Below are positions 34,795 to 43,144 of a DNA stretch of 64,000 nucleotides, in pieces. The notes beneath the pieces were generated by a model. It was not told where the DNA came from. It saw nothing but the letters and a program-made list of their open reading frames with translations, and did no database searches. Both the position numbers and the translations under genes were made by a program. Source of the stretch: Ruminococcaceae bacterium UBA1425 (GTDB lineage: Bacteria; Bacillota; Clostridia; Oscillospirales; Acutalibacteraceae); NCBI GenBank assembly GCA_002329365.1, contig DCUB01000018.1, positions 51,985 through 115,984 on the forward strand, read 5' to 3'. Position 1 is the first letter of the stretch. The number at the start of each line of letters is the position of its first letter.

Positions 34795-35676
34795 TTAATC
34801 CTCCACTACCGCGTTTTTTGCCTTATCCGCGTCAATTTTTATCTGTTCGCTCAGCTCCTCAAACGAGGCGAATTTTTTCTCGGGGCGGATAAAATCAAGC
34901 AGCCGGACCTCTATGCGCCGGCCGTAAAGGTCGCCGGAAAAGCCGAAAATGTGCGTTTCGCTCAGAAGCCTGTTGTCGGTTATGGTCGGGCGCACGCCGA
35001 TATTCGTAACCGACCTGTATGACGAGCCGCCGACTACCGTTTCGGACACATATACGCCGAAGCGCGGCACCGCGAAATTTTCGGGAAAGTTCTGATTGAT
35101 TGTCGGCGCGCCGAGTATCCTGCCGCGCCGGTATCCGCCGACTACCTCAAGAGTGTATGAAAATGCTCGGCCGAGCATCCTGTTAGCGGTTTTAACGTCG
35201 CCGTTTTCTATAAGCTCGCGTATGCGCGTGGAACTTACGGGAATTCCGTCAACGTCCACCTCGCCGCTTACAAGCGTTCTGATTCCGCGTTCGCCGCAGA
35301 GAATTTTCAGCTCCTCGGCTCCCGCGGCGGCGCTCTTTCCGAACCTGTAATTATACCCGCAGCAAACAGCTTCCGCGTTCAGCTTTTTTATGATTACCGA
35401 ATCTACAAACTCCTTCGGCGTCATGTTCATTATCTCCGAAAAAACAACATATACGGGCGTAACGCCCAGCTTTCTTAAAAGCTCCTCGCGCGCTTTTGCG
35501 GTCATCAGCTCGCGCGGGGCGCTGCCGGTCAGCCGCTCGAGGGGGTGGCCGTCAAAAAGCATTACACAAGGCAAAAGCCCGTCATTCTTCAATGACAGGG
35601 CGTTTTTTATTACCTCGAGGTGACCTATGTGAAGCCCGTCAAAGCTGCCGAGAGCTATGGCGCGTTTGTTTTGCAT
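34795..35676 (-). CDS. ribF: Bifunctional riboflavin kinase / FAD synthetase
   Basis: About 293 residues from ATG 35676, chosen because the CGGAG site is 8 bases upstream; the frame extends 9 bases further. It converts riboflavin to FMN and then FAD. The N-terminal nucleotidyltransferase domain has GSFDGLHIGHLEVI (HxGH-type), CGYNYRFGKSAAAG and VSSTRIRELIENGDV. The C-terminal flavokinase domain has GYRRGRILGAPTINQNFP and GVYVSETVVGG. It lies 14 bases downstream of typA. In most relatives ribF follows truB and rbfA; here that neighbour is missing. A FAD supply fits the many flavoproteins in this window. Confidence 0.94.
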   Translation of the reverse strand: MQNKRAIALGSFDGLHIGHLEVIKNALSLKNDGLLPCVMLFDGHPLERLTGSAPRELMTAKAREELLRKLGVTPVYVVFSEIMNMTPKEFVDSVIIKKLNAEAVCCGYNYRFGKSAAAGAEELKILCGERGIRTLVSGEVDVDGIPVSSTRIRELIENGDVKTANRMLGRAFSYTLEVVGGYRRGRILGAPTINQNFPENFAVPRFGVYVSETVVGGSSYRSVTNIGVRPTITDNRLLSETHIFGFSGDLYGRRIEVRLLDFIRPEKKFASFEELSEQIKIDADKAKNAVVED

Positions 35677-35690
35677 CAACATCACTCCGA

Positions 35691-37511
35691 TTATCTTTTC
35701 CTGTGTTCAAGCTTCATCCGTTGTTCCTTTGACAGCGTTCTTTTACGGAGCCTTAACGATTTGGGCGTTATCTCAAGCAGCTCGTCGTCCTTTATGAACT
35801 CCATGGACTGCTCAAGGCTGAGAATTGTCGGCGGAACAAGACGCAAAGCGTCGTCGGCGCCCGCAGCCCTCATGTTTGTGAGTTGCTTTTTTTTGCATAC
35901 GTTGCACACGACGTCCTCGTTTTTCGAGCATTCGCCGACAATCATGCCCTCGTACACCTCAACTCCGGGGCCGATAAACAGCCTGCCTCTTTCCTGCGCG
36001 TTGAAAAGGCCGTAGCCGGTGCTTGTCCCGCTCTCGTGGACGACAACGGAGCCGCGCTCGCGCGTTACTATTTCGCCCTTGTAAGGCTCGTATCCTGCAA
36101 AAAGCTGGTTCATGATGCCGTTGCCGTTTGTGTCGGTCAAGAACTCGGAGCGGTAGCCTATAAGCCCCCTTGACGGGATTTTAAACTCAAGGTGGGTGGA
36201 GCCACCGTCACGCGCGCCCATGTTTTCAAGCTCGCCCCTGCGCGGGCCGAGCTTTTCTATTACGGCGCCGACGTAAGACTCCGGCACCTCTATTATAAGC
36301 AGCTCCATGGGTTCGAGTATCTGACCGTCTTTTTCTTTATATATAACCTCCGGGCGCGAAACCTGAAACTCGTAGCCCTGACGCCTCATGGTTTCAATCA
36401 GAATCGAAAGGTGAAGCTCGCCTCTGCCCGAAACCTTGAACGTGTCTGTCGTTTCCGTCTCCTCAACCCTCATGCTGACGTTTGTTTCGACCTCCTTAAA
36501 AAGGCGGTCCCTGATGTTTCTTGAGGTGACGAACTTGCCCTCCCTGCCGGCGAACGGACTGTCGTTTACAATGAAATTCATTGAAATCGTCGGCTCGTCA
36601 ATCTTTATGAACGGCAACGGCTCTATTCTTTCGGGGCTGCACGCCGTTTCGCCTATATTTATGTCCGAAATGCCCGAAACGCAGACGATGTCGCCCGCTT
36701 CGGCGGACTCCACCTCAACCCTGCGAAGCCCCTCAAACTGATATAGCCGCGAGATTTTCACGTTTTCCTGTTTGCCGTCGGACTTGCAGAGAACTATCTG
36801 CTCGCCCCTTGACACCCTGCCGCGCTCAATGCGTCCGATGCCTATCCTGCCTACATAGTCGTCGTAGTCGAGGCTTGAAAACAGAATCTGGAGCGGGCCG
36901 TCGGTATCGCCCGCGGGAGGACTGATGTTTTCGATAATGGAGTCGAGCAGCGGGCGCATGTCGCCACCGCGGGCGCCGGGGTCAAGGGAGGAATAGCCGT
37001 CCCTTGCGGAGGCGTAGACGACGGGGAACTCAAGCTGGTCGTCGTCGGCGCCGAGCTCGATAAAGAGGTCGAGCGTTTCGTCGACAACCTGCTCGGGGCG
37101 CGCGCCGGGACGGTCAATCTTGTTTATGACAACAAGCGCCTTTTTCCTGAGGTCAAGCGCCTTCTTCAAGACGAAACGCGTCTGCGGCATGCAGCCCTCG
37201 AACGCGTCGACGAGCAGAAGCACACCGTCCACCATCATCATTATGCGCTCGACCTCGCCGCCGAAATCGGCGTGGCCGGGAGTGTCAACAATATTTATTT
37301 TTATGCCGTTGTAGTTAACCGAGGTGTTTTTGGAAAGAATGGTGATGCCTCTTTCCCTTTCGAGGTCGTTCGAGTCCATTACTCTTTCCTGAACCTGTTC
37401 GTTCTGCCTGAAAATGCCGCTCTGTTTAAGCATTTCGTCGACGAGCGTCGTTTTTCCGTGGTCGACGTGAGCGATAATGGCTATGTTTCTGATGTTTTCC
37501 CTGCGTGCCAA
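35691..37511 (-). CDS. typA: Ribosome-associated GTPase TypA/BipA
   Basis: A translational GTPase of the EF-G family involved in ribosome assembly and stress growth. G-motifs: AHVDHGKTTL (G1), RERGITI (G2), DTPGHADF (G3), NKIDRP (G4). Domain 2, an EF-G-like domain and the TypA-specific C-terminus (SRGLIGYRSEFLTDT, EQSMEFIKDDELLEITPKSLRLRKR) follow. About 606 residues, normal. The start is probably the TTG at 37511 (AAAGG 8 bases upstream, giving ARRENIRNIAII); a GTG lies 9 bases upstream. It follows the SDR gene by about 28 bases and precedes ribF. Confidence 0.95.
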   Translation of the reverse strand: MARRENIRNIAIIAHVDHGKTTLVDEMLKQSGIFRQNEQVQERVMDSNDLERERGITILSKNTSVNYNGIKINIVDTPGHADFGGEVERIMMMVDGVLLLVDAFEGCMPQTRFVLKKALDLRKKALVVINKIDRPGARPEQVVDETLDLFIELGADDDQLEFPVVYASARDGYSSLDPGARGGDMRPLLDSIIENISPPAGDTDGPLQILFSSLDYDDYVGRIGIGRIERGRVSRGEQIVLCKSDGKQENVKISRLYQFEGLRRVEVESAEAGDIVCVSGISDINIGETACSPERIEPLPFIKIDEPTISMNFIVNDSPFAGREGKFVTSRNIRDRLFKEVETNVSMRVEETETTDTFKVSGRGELHLSILIETMRRQGYEFQVSRPEVIYKEKDGQILEPMELLIIEVPESYVGAVIEKLGPRRGELENMGARDGGSTHLEFKIPSRGLIGYRSEFLTDTNGNGIMNQLFAGYEPYKGEIVTRERGSVVVHESGTSTGYGLFNAQERGRLFIGPGVEVYEGMIVGECSKNEDVVCNVCKKKQLTNMRAAGADDALRLVPPTILSLEQSMEFIKDDELLEITPKSLRLRKRTLSKEQRMKLEHRKR

Positions 37512-37539
37512 AAAAGTCACCTTTCAGATATTGAGATTG

Positions 37540-38550
37540 TTATTCGCTCTTCATTTCGACAAGCTGCTTTTTGCCCTCAAACGCATCGACGGAAAGCTTG
37601 ACGGAATCGTATATGGCGGCTTTGATGTCGTCGTCCGTAACGCCGAGCGACACCGACCACTTTTTATCGATAAAAGTATTCATGCACATGATATCCGCAA
37701 GATAAACGGCGTCGATGCCGGGCTCGATGTTTTTCTTCCTGTAGTCCTTCATTAGCTTCTTGCCGTAAAGCTTGAACATCCATTTTTGAATGTGGATAAT
37801 CTTTCTGTCCGGCACGCCCATCGCGGCGTGAACTATTTTGAGGAACTCGTCCCACGTCAGGTTGTAGTAGCTTATGGGATACGCGTTGCCGCCCTTGTTG
37901 CGCTCTGCCGCGCCGACAATGCTTTCGGCGACCTGGCGGACGGTAAGCATGGCGGTGCCGCCTTTCGGATACATTGTTACCTTTCCCATGTTTGAAAGCT
38001 GCTCTATGAGAATAACCCAGACGGGGCGGCGGCCGGGCTGTGTGCCGAATATATAGGGCAGCTCGAGCACGGCGACGTCCATATCGCCGTCGGCGAACGA
38101 CAGCGCCGCTTCCTCCTGTGCTATGCGGCTTCTGATGTACGGATGCCTTTCGCAAAGCTTCATCTCGGGAAGCTTCTTTGCGAAATACGCGAAGTACGAG
38201 CCTAAAACGACGCTGCTTTTGACACCGCATTCCTTCGCGATGGCAAGCAGTCTTTTAACGGGGTTTATGTTGTACTTTTCGTAAGCCGCGTAAACAGGCG
38301 GCGCGAATTCCACACGCTCGTCGACTCCCGCTGCGAAAACAAAGCAGTCGCAGCCCGTCATGGCGGCCTTCAGCTCGTCGTCGGTCATCATAAGATAGTT
38401 GCCGAACGTAAGCTCCATTTCCTTTGGAATCGGCGCGCCCTCGGGAATGGGCGGAAGCGCAACAGAGCTCACCGAATGACCTCTGTCGATGAAAAGCTGC
38501 GCCGCGGCACAGCCTAAAAGACCTGTTCCGCCTATCATGAATACCTTCAT
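37540..38550 (-). CDS. NAD(P)-dependent epimerase/dehydratase (extended SDR family)
   Basis: About 336 residues from ATG 38550 with a GGAGGAG site 4 bases upstream; an upstream TTG is not needed. The Rossmann dinucleotide motif GGTGLLGCAAAQLF is near the N-terminus. The usual YxxxK pair is not obvious (VVLGSYFAYFAKKLPEMKL contains Y and K in a shifted setting), so it is an atypical SDR of the NAD-binding/NmrA-like kind. The C-terminal part (NLTWDEFLKIVHAAMGVP) is like sugar-nucleotide epimerases. The substrate is unknown. It is the first gene of an apparent SDR-typA-ribF operon and has an operator-like palindrome at its promoter. Confidence 0.8.
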   Translation of the reverse strand: MKVFMIGGTGLLGCAAAQLFIDRGHSVSSVALPPIPEGAPIPKEMELTFGNYLMMTDDELKAAMTGCDCFVFAAGVDERVEFAPPVYAAYEKYNINPVKRLLAIAKECGVKSSVVLGSYFAYFAKKLPEMKLCERHPYIRSRIAQEEAALSFADGDMDVAVLELPYIFGTQPGRRPVWVILIEQLSNMGKVTMYPKGGTAMLTVRQVAESIVGAAERNKGGNAYPISYYNLTWDEFLKIVHAAMGVPDRKIIHIQKWMFKLYGKKLMKDYRKKNIEPGIDAVYLADIMCMNTFIDKKWSVSLGVTDDDIKAAIYDSVKLSVDAFEGKKQLVEMKSE

Positions 38551-38591
38551 TTTTTCTCCTCCGTTCAATTTAGCCGAAATAAGACAATAGC

Positions 38592-38634
38592 ACTATAACT
38601 GTTATAGTTTACGGCAGCAAGCGCGAATAGTCAA
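38592..38634 (-). promoter_or_regulatory. Promoter with palindromic operator before the SDR gene
   Basis: Minus strand: -35 TTGACT (38629-38634), 17-base spacer, -10 TAAACT (38606-38611). A perfect palindrome ACTATAACTGTTATAGT (38592-38608, 8-bp arms, one central base) overlaps the -10 and the expected transcript start, the position of a repressor operator. No regulator gene is adjacent. Confidence 0.7.
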
Positions 38635-38706
38635 GAGTTTTGCATCAGAATGCCGCAAATTCATACTCATAAAGCCTTCGTCATAAAGCCTTCGTTAGTA
38701 TTTTTC

Positions 38707-38735
38707 TTGACAAACGCTATTGCATCTGATATACT
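38707..38735 (+). promoter_or_regulatory. Strong promoter driving a candidate RNA and mutS2
   Basis: TTGACA, 17-base spacer, TATACT on the + strand. The expected start is about 38742, some 270 bases before the mutS2 start codon, with two terminator hairpins in between. Confidence 0.85.
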
Positions 38736-38741
38736 TGCATC

Positions 38742-38924
38742 AACTTAATAAAGGCGGGTTTTTGATGTCGGTCGTGTCCGATATGGTTTTATTCAACTGA
38801 ATACCATACGCATAAGCAACTGTAAAACGGGTTTACCCGTGTTCTGCCGTTGCTTGTAAACGACACACCTGACAGACTGCTTCATATTTTAATGTAAGCG
38901 CGGTGTCATTGCCGCGCTGTTTTT
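38742..38924 (+). ncRNA. Candidate structured RNA upstream of mutS2 (unknown family)
   Basis: About 183 nucleotides between a strong promoter and a terminator (stem AGCGCGG/CCGCGCT at 38897-38918, then GTTTTT). The middle folds by eye into a three-way junction. P1 pairs 38766-38778 with 38862-38874 (12 pairs, two single-base bulges). P2 is TATGGT/ACCATA with ATTC/GAAT inside. P3 is AAGCAAC/GTTGCTT capped by ACGGG/CCCGT. No convincing reading frame is present. It does not match T-box, TPP, purine, tmRNA, SRP or RNase P signatures known to me. The length is similar to 6S RNA but the branched middle is not typical. It may be a free small RNA or a regulatory leader. Confidence 0.55.
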
Positions 38925-38932
38925 ATGAATTT

Positions 38933-38995
38933 AACCGCGGAAGCATTCTGCACCTTTAACGGTGTGGTGTGTCCTGCCGCGGTTTTAATTTTTCA
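38933..38995 (+). terminator. Second terminator hairpin directly before mutS2
   Basis: Outer stem AACCGCGG/CCGCGGTT (38933-38940 with 38977-38984) with an inner GCACC/GGTGT helix, followed by TTTTAATTTTT. It ends about 18 bases before the mutS2 start. Transcripts from the 38707 promoter must pass both hairpins, so it may serve as an attenuator. Confidence 0.65.
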
Positions 38996-39012
38996 CGGAA
39001 AGGGATGTAACC

Positions 39013-40944
39013 ATGAATTCATTTGAAGCTCTTGAATTTGATATAATTCTCAGCCGTCTGTCCGAACATGCTCTGACCGAAGCGGCAAAGGCAAAATGCC
39101 TTTCGCTTAAGCCCTGTCTTGCCGAGCGCGAGGCGAAAAAACGGCTTGACGAAACGACGCAGGCGCGCCGCCTTATTGAACAGGCGGGAACGCCTCCGCT
39201 GACCTCGATGACCGATATACCTCAGCTTCTTACGCTTGCCGAGGCCGGCGACATGCTGCTGCCCGACCAGCTTGAAAAGTTTTTGTACTTCCAGACCTCC
39301 TGCAAACGGCTGCGGCAGTATCTGCAGCGAGCGGAGTCAACCTGCTGCCCCATCGCTTTTTACGGGCGCTCAATTGATGATTTGTCAGGCATCGGAGCGG
39401 AAATAGAACGCTGCATACGCGGCGGGCAGGTGGACGACAGGGCAAGCAGTAACCTGTATGACATACGCCGCCAGAAGACGGCTGTTTCGGAACAGATAAA
39501 GGCAAAGCTGAACTCAATTTTAAGCAGGAACAAGGCGTGGTTTTCCGACAGCTTTGTTTCGGTGCGCGGCGGTCATTTTACTCTGCCCGTAAAGCGCGAG
39601 TACAAAAACAACGTTCCGGGAACGGTGATAGAGCTGTCGAACACAGGCGGCACATGCTTTGTGGAGCCGTCGTCCGTTTCGCGTCTGCAGCAGGAGCTTG
39701 ACCTTTTAGAGCTTAATGAGGACAACGAGATAAGAAAAATTCTTTACACGCTGACCTCGCTTATCACAGAGGCGCTGCCCTCTATAAGACGCAACACGGA
39801 AGCAATGGAAACGCTTGACTTCCTGTTCGCTAAGGGCAAATACAGCATAGCGTCGCAGTCCTCGCCCGTAACGCTCACCGCCTCAAGAGAGATAAGAATA
39901 AAAAACGCCTGTCATCCGCTGCTCGACAGAAGTAAAGCCGTTCCTCTCGACTTTGAGCTGTGCGGCGACATCCGCGGCGTTGTAATAACGGGGCCGAACA
40001 CAGGCGGGAAAACGGTGGCTCTTAAAACTATCGGCTTGCTCTCGCTTATGGCTCAAAGCGGCCTGCATGTACCTGCCGACGAAAGCAGCGTTTATTCACT
40101 TCACAACCTGTATCTTTGCGACATAGGAGACGGTCAGAGCATTTCGGAAAACCTTTCGACATTTTCGTCGCATATGAAAAACGTAATCGAGATTATAAAA
40201 ACAGCCACGGAAGAATCGCTTGTTCTGCTTGACGAGCTCGGCTCGGGAACGGACCCGGCGGAGGGGATGGGGCTTGCCGTCGCCGTGCTTGAGGAGCTTT
40301 GCGGGCGCGGCTGCCTGTTCGTCGCCACCACGCATTACCCGGAGGTTAAGACGTTCGCTGCGGCGCGCGAGGGACTGCAAAACGCAAGAATGGCGTTTGA
40401 CCGACAAAATATCGCGCCGCTTTACCGTCTGGAGGTCGGCGAGGCGGGCGAAAGCTGCGCGCTGTACATCGCCGAACGGCTCGGCATGCCTGAATATATT
40501 CTTGCAAACGCCGAAAAGGCTGCGTATAACCGAAAGGTAACGGAAGACGGCGATATTCCCGCGTTCATCCCCGCACCAAAGGCGGCAGCCGTTTCGTCAC
40601 CGCGCATAGTGCCGGACAAAGCGCAAAAGGAAACGTCCGATGATGCGCACAGGTTCAACATCGGCGACAGCGTTTTCATACTGCCGAAAAAGGAAATCGG
40701 TATCGTCTGCGCAAAAGCCAACGATATGGGCGAGGTGGGCGTGCAGGTCAAAAAGGAAAAGAAGCGGATATCGCACAAAAGGCTGCGGCTTCATGTCCCC
40801 GCTTCGGAGCTTTACCCTGAGGATTACGACTTTTCTGTTATTTTCGACACCGTCGCGAACAGAAAAGCCCGCCACATGATGAACAAACGTCATATGGAGG
40901 GCAATGAGATTATAGTCAACGAAGACGACAAAGCGGGGTTTTGA
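39013..40944 (+). CDS. mutS2: MutS2 family DNA-binding ATPase lacking the Smr domain
   Basis: 643 residues with the MutS2 organization: N-terminal helical lever and clamp (about 1-290), the conserved FVEPSSVSRLQQELDLLE region, and the ABC-type ATPase domain with Walker A GPNTGGKTVALKT, the ABC signature STFSSHMKNV, Walker B LVLLDELGSGTDPAEG and THYPEVK. After a short linker it ends with a KOW-like basic segment (FNIGDSVFILPKKEIGIV...KKEKKRISHKRLRL). Typical MutS2 proteins are about 785 residues and end in the Smr nuclease domain; that domain is absent and the gene stops cleanly. Roles in recombination control or collided-ribosome rescue are known for the family. Ribosome site AAAGGGATG. Confidence 0.9.
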   Translation: MNSFEALEFDIILSRLSEHALTEAAKAKCLSLKPCLAEREAKKRLDETTQARRLIEQAGTPPLTSMTDIPQLLTLAEAGDMLLPDQLEKFLYFQTSCKRLRQYLQRAESTCCPIAFYGRSIDDLSGIGAEIERCIRGGQVDDRASSNLYDIRRQKTAVSEQIKAKLNSILSRNKAWFSDSFVSVRGGHFTLPVKREYKNNVPGTVIELSNTGGTCFVEPSSVSRLQQELDLLELNEDNEIRKILYTLTSLITEALPSIRRNTEAMETLDFLFAKGKYSIASQSSPVTLTASREIRIKNACHPLLDRSKAVPLDFELCGDIRGVVITGPNTGGKTVALKTIGLLSLMAQSGLHVPADESSVYSLHNLYLCDIGDGQSISENLSTFSSHMKNVIEIIKTATEESLVLLDELGSGTDPAEGMGLAVAVLEELCGRGCLFVATTHYPEVKTFAAAREGLQNARMAFDRQNIAPLYRLEVGEAGESCALYIAERLGMPEYILANAEKAAYNRKVTEDGDIPAFIPAPKAAAVSSPRIVPDKAQKETSDDAHRFNIGDSVFILPKKEIGIVCAKANDMGEVGVQVKKEKKRISHKRLRLHVPASELYPEDYDFSVIFDTVANRKARHMMNKRHMEGNEIIVNEDDKAGF

Positions 40945-41028
40945 TATCAGAGTAAAAGAAAGGGCTGTATAATGACCAAGAACAACCAAGACTAATCCCT
41001 AAATGATGAGTCTTAGTAGGGAACGCAT

Positions 41029-41279
41029 CTTGACCGTTCCGGAACTCAGGCGTTGATACAGTCCTTTTTTCAAGATATGGGCGAAAATGTAAAGGAAGTG
41101 CCGAAAAGATTCTTCGCTTTGCACGATAAGATTCTTCGCTTCGCTCAGAATGACAGGGGCTGTCCCTTATGTCATCCTGAGGCGCAACGCGCCGAAGGAT
41201 CTTACAATATACGGGATAGTAGGACGCGGCGTGCCGTGTCCGAAGCTTCACAAAACCTTGCACAACGGTCTTGACCGTT
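41029..41279. repeat. Composite dispersed repeat, copy 2
   Basis: Same modules in the same order as copy 1. GACCGTTC (from 41029), GCGTTGATACAG to GAAAAGATTC (41050-41112), a partial and then a full GATTCTTCGCTTCGCTCAG module (41108-41155), the TCATCCTGAGGCGCAACGC module (41171-41203), a GCGGCGTGCCGTGTCCGAAG module (about 41225-41245) and the palindrome AACGGTCTTGACCGTT (41264-41279). The whole 40945-41299 interval is otherwise empty. It lies between convergent mutS2 and the phosphatase gene. Confidence 0.75.
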
Positions 41280-41299
41280 TCGTCAGGTATTGTAATAAC

Positions 41300-42022
41300 T
41301 TACTGCTCGCCGAAGCACAGCCCGGGATATTCCGCGAAAAGGTGCGAGCGGTCGTTAAAATACACAAGGCTTACGTCGTCGTAAGGCCCCGTGCCGTCTT
41401 TGTAAAAAACTATCTTTGTAACGCCGGCGTTTATAAAGCACGGGTCGAATATCTCGTTTTCGGAAAGCCCAAGCGAGGCGAAAAGCAGGAAGGTGTTAAA
41501 GCAGGCGTGCGCCGTTACAAGTACCTTTTCGCCGTTTTTAAAGCGTCCGCGCAGGTATGCAACAGCCTTTTTTGCGCGGACAAGACTTAAGTCGTCAGTC
41601 CGGGCGCCGGACCACACGATAAACCGTTCGAACTCCTCCGTACCCGGCGCGGCGACTGCAAAGCTGTTTTCGGCGCGTATTTCGTCAATTGTCCGCCCCG
41701 CGTAATCCTTTGTTACTCCGCACTCCGTGAAAATCGGATGAACCCAGACCTCCCGCGCGCCGTTTTCGGGCTGACGGGCAGCGACTGCCGACGCGGTATC
41801 AATCGCGCGCCGCAGGCCGCTCGATATTATGCAGTCGAGCGGGAGACATGAAAAGTGCCTGCCGAGCAGCTCTGCCTGCCGTTGTCCGAGAGGTGTAAGC
41901 CCGGGGTCATGCTCCTCCCCGGGCGGCCTTTTTTCTCCCGTGTTATCGATGTTTCCGTAAGACTGTCCGTGGCGCGTGAGATATAGCTCCATCTCGACCA
42001 CCGGCTTCGGGCGTTCCGACAT
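41300..42022 (-). CDS. Histidine phosphatase (phosphoglycerate mutase-like) family protein
   Basis: 240 residues of the histidine phosphatase superfamily. The phospho-accepting LTRHGQSYGN (RHG motif) is near residue 15, with a LTPLGQRQAELLG helix, ISSGLRRAIDTASAV and the second catalytic His in VLVTAHACFNTFLL. The length exceeds the simplest CobC/GpmB enzymes by a small insert (IVWSGARTDDLSLVRAKKAV). Substrate unknown; it could be a small phosphomonoesterase. The start has GGAGG upstream. It is followed on the same strand, 18 bases upstream, by an XRE regulator gene, so the two may be co-transcribed. Confidence 0.87.
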   Translation of the reverse strand: MSERPKPVVEMELYLTRHGQSYGNIDNTGEKRPPGEEHDPGLTPLGQRQAELLGRHFSCLPLDCIISSGLRRAIDTASAVAARQPENGAREVWVHPIFTECGVTKDYAGRTIDEIRAENSFAVAAPGTEEFERFIVWSGARTDDLSLVRAKKAVAYLRGRFKNGEKVLVTAHACFNTFLLFASLGLSENEIFDPCFINAGVTKIVFYKDGTGPYDDVSLVYFNDRSHLFAEYPGLCFGEQ

Positions 42023-42040
42023 TATTAAAAATCCTCCGTT

Positions 42041-43015
42041 TTATTTTTCTCCTTTTATGGCCGAGGTGATGCCTCCGAACACAAGCGCCGCGACGGGCCA
42101 TACTATCCATGTAAAGCCCCAGTTGTTTGTATAAAAGCTCCAGCCGAGGTATATTGCGACGACTATCGGCCAGTAAACGCCGCCTATCTTTTCTATTTTT
42201 TTGTTCTTTACCTTTTCGACGGCGTCGTATTCGCCCTCTGATAAAAGCCTGTCAAAGCAGCTCTTTACAGTGCCCGAGGAAACAAACAGGTTCACCGCTG
42301 CAGAAACAACGGCAAGCAGCAGCGCGACCATAAGTATGCAAACAGCGTCGGACGCTCCCGTCGCGCCCGCTACAATAAGCGGTACAGCGCTCAGAATGCA
42401 TAATATGACTCCTATGACCGTTTGGGCGATATATTTTCTTTCGAATGACGCTCTTTTTTCACGCACCACGCCCGCAACGCCGTAAAGCAGCTCAAAATCC
42501 TTTTTATCAAGGTATTCGAAGCGTTTCATTTTCATGGAGCTTGTTATGAAAATGGCTACCGCGGCGGCGACAATTGCAAGAAGGACAGTGACGCCTATGC
42601 CGGCAACCGCTCCCGCCGAGATGCCGAGCCCACTCGCGCTTTCCTCATGCAGACCGCAAAGAAGGATAAGCGGCACGGGCGACATTATGCACATCAAAAC
42701 GCCTGTGCCGATACGCCTGCCGTATGCGCGGCTGCTTTCGATGTATTCGTTTGCTTCCGAGAGCGAAACGCTCACGCGGCTGTCGTTTTCGTCACTGTCG
42801 GTATAGACTGTTTCGTCTAAATCATCCTTAAGAAGATAGTCGGTGGTTACGCCGAAAATTTTAGAAAGCTCGAGTATCTTGTTGATGTCCGGTATGCTCG
42901 CCGCGCTTTCCCATTTTGAAACGGACTGCCTTGAAACGTTCAGCTTTTCCGCAAGCTCCTCCTGCGACCAGCCGTTCTTTTTTCTCATCGCTATAATCTT
43001 GTCTGCGAGTATCAT
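42041..43015 (-). CDS. XRE-family transcriptional regulator with membrane domain
   Basis: About 324 residues from ATG 43015 (GGAG, 8 bases upstream); the frame runs further but without a ribosome site. The N-terminal helix-turn-helix MRKKNGWSQEELAEKLNVSRQSVSKWESAASIPDINKILELSKIFGVTTDYLLKDD is of the Cro/CI type. After an acidic linker there are about six hydrophobic segments in three pairs (GVLMCIMSPVPLILLCGL, VTVLLAIVAAAVAIFI, TVIGVILCILSAVPLIVAGA, and others). Such membrane-bound XRE regulators are common in Clostridia; the signal sensed is unknown. The DNA target is not evident. Confidence 0.88.
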   Translation of the reverse strand: MILADKIIAMRKKNGWSQEELAEKLNVSRQSVSKWESAASIPDINKILELSKIFGVTTDYLLKDDLDETVYTDSDENDSRVSVSLSEANEYIESSRAYGRRIGTGVLMCIMSPVPLILLCGLHEESASGLGISAGAVAGIGVTVLLAIVAAAVAIFITSSMKMKRFEYLDKKDFELLYGVAGVVREKRASFERKYIAQTVIGVILCILSAVPLIVAGATGASDAVCILMVALLLAVVSAAVNLFVSSGTVKSCFDRLLSEGEYDAVEKVKNKKIEKIGGVYWPIVVAIYLGWSFYTNNWGFTWIVWPVAALVFGGITSAIKGEK

Positions 43016-43144
43016 TTTTATTTCTCCTTTACCGCGATATATTTCACGTTCCCCGTGCTCGCAATAAAAAGATATCATTCCTTGCGGTTGCACTCCACCA
43101 ATTACGCTTTGAACTTGCGCAACCGGCGGTTGCGAATGTTGATA

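Noticed and set aside
38933..38990. T-box riboswitch before mutS2, suggested by ACCGCGGAAGC followed by a terminator
   Set aside because: The preceding GGGTGG half of the T-box sequence and a recognisable stem I are missing, and mutS2 is not an aminoacyl-tRNA or amino acid gene.
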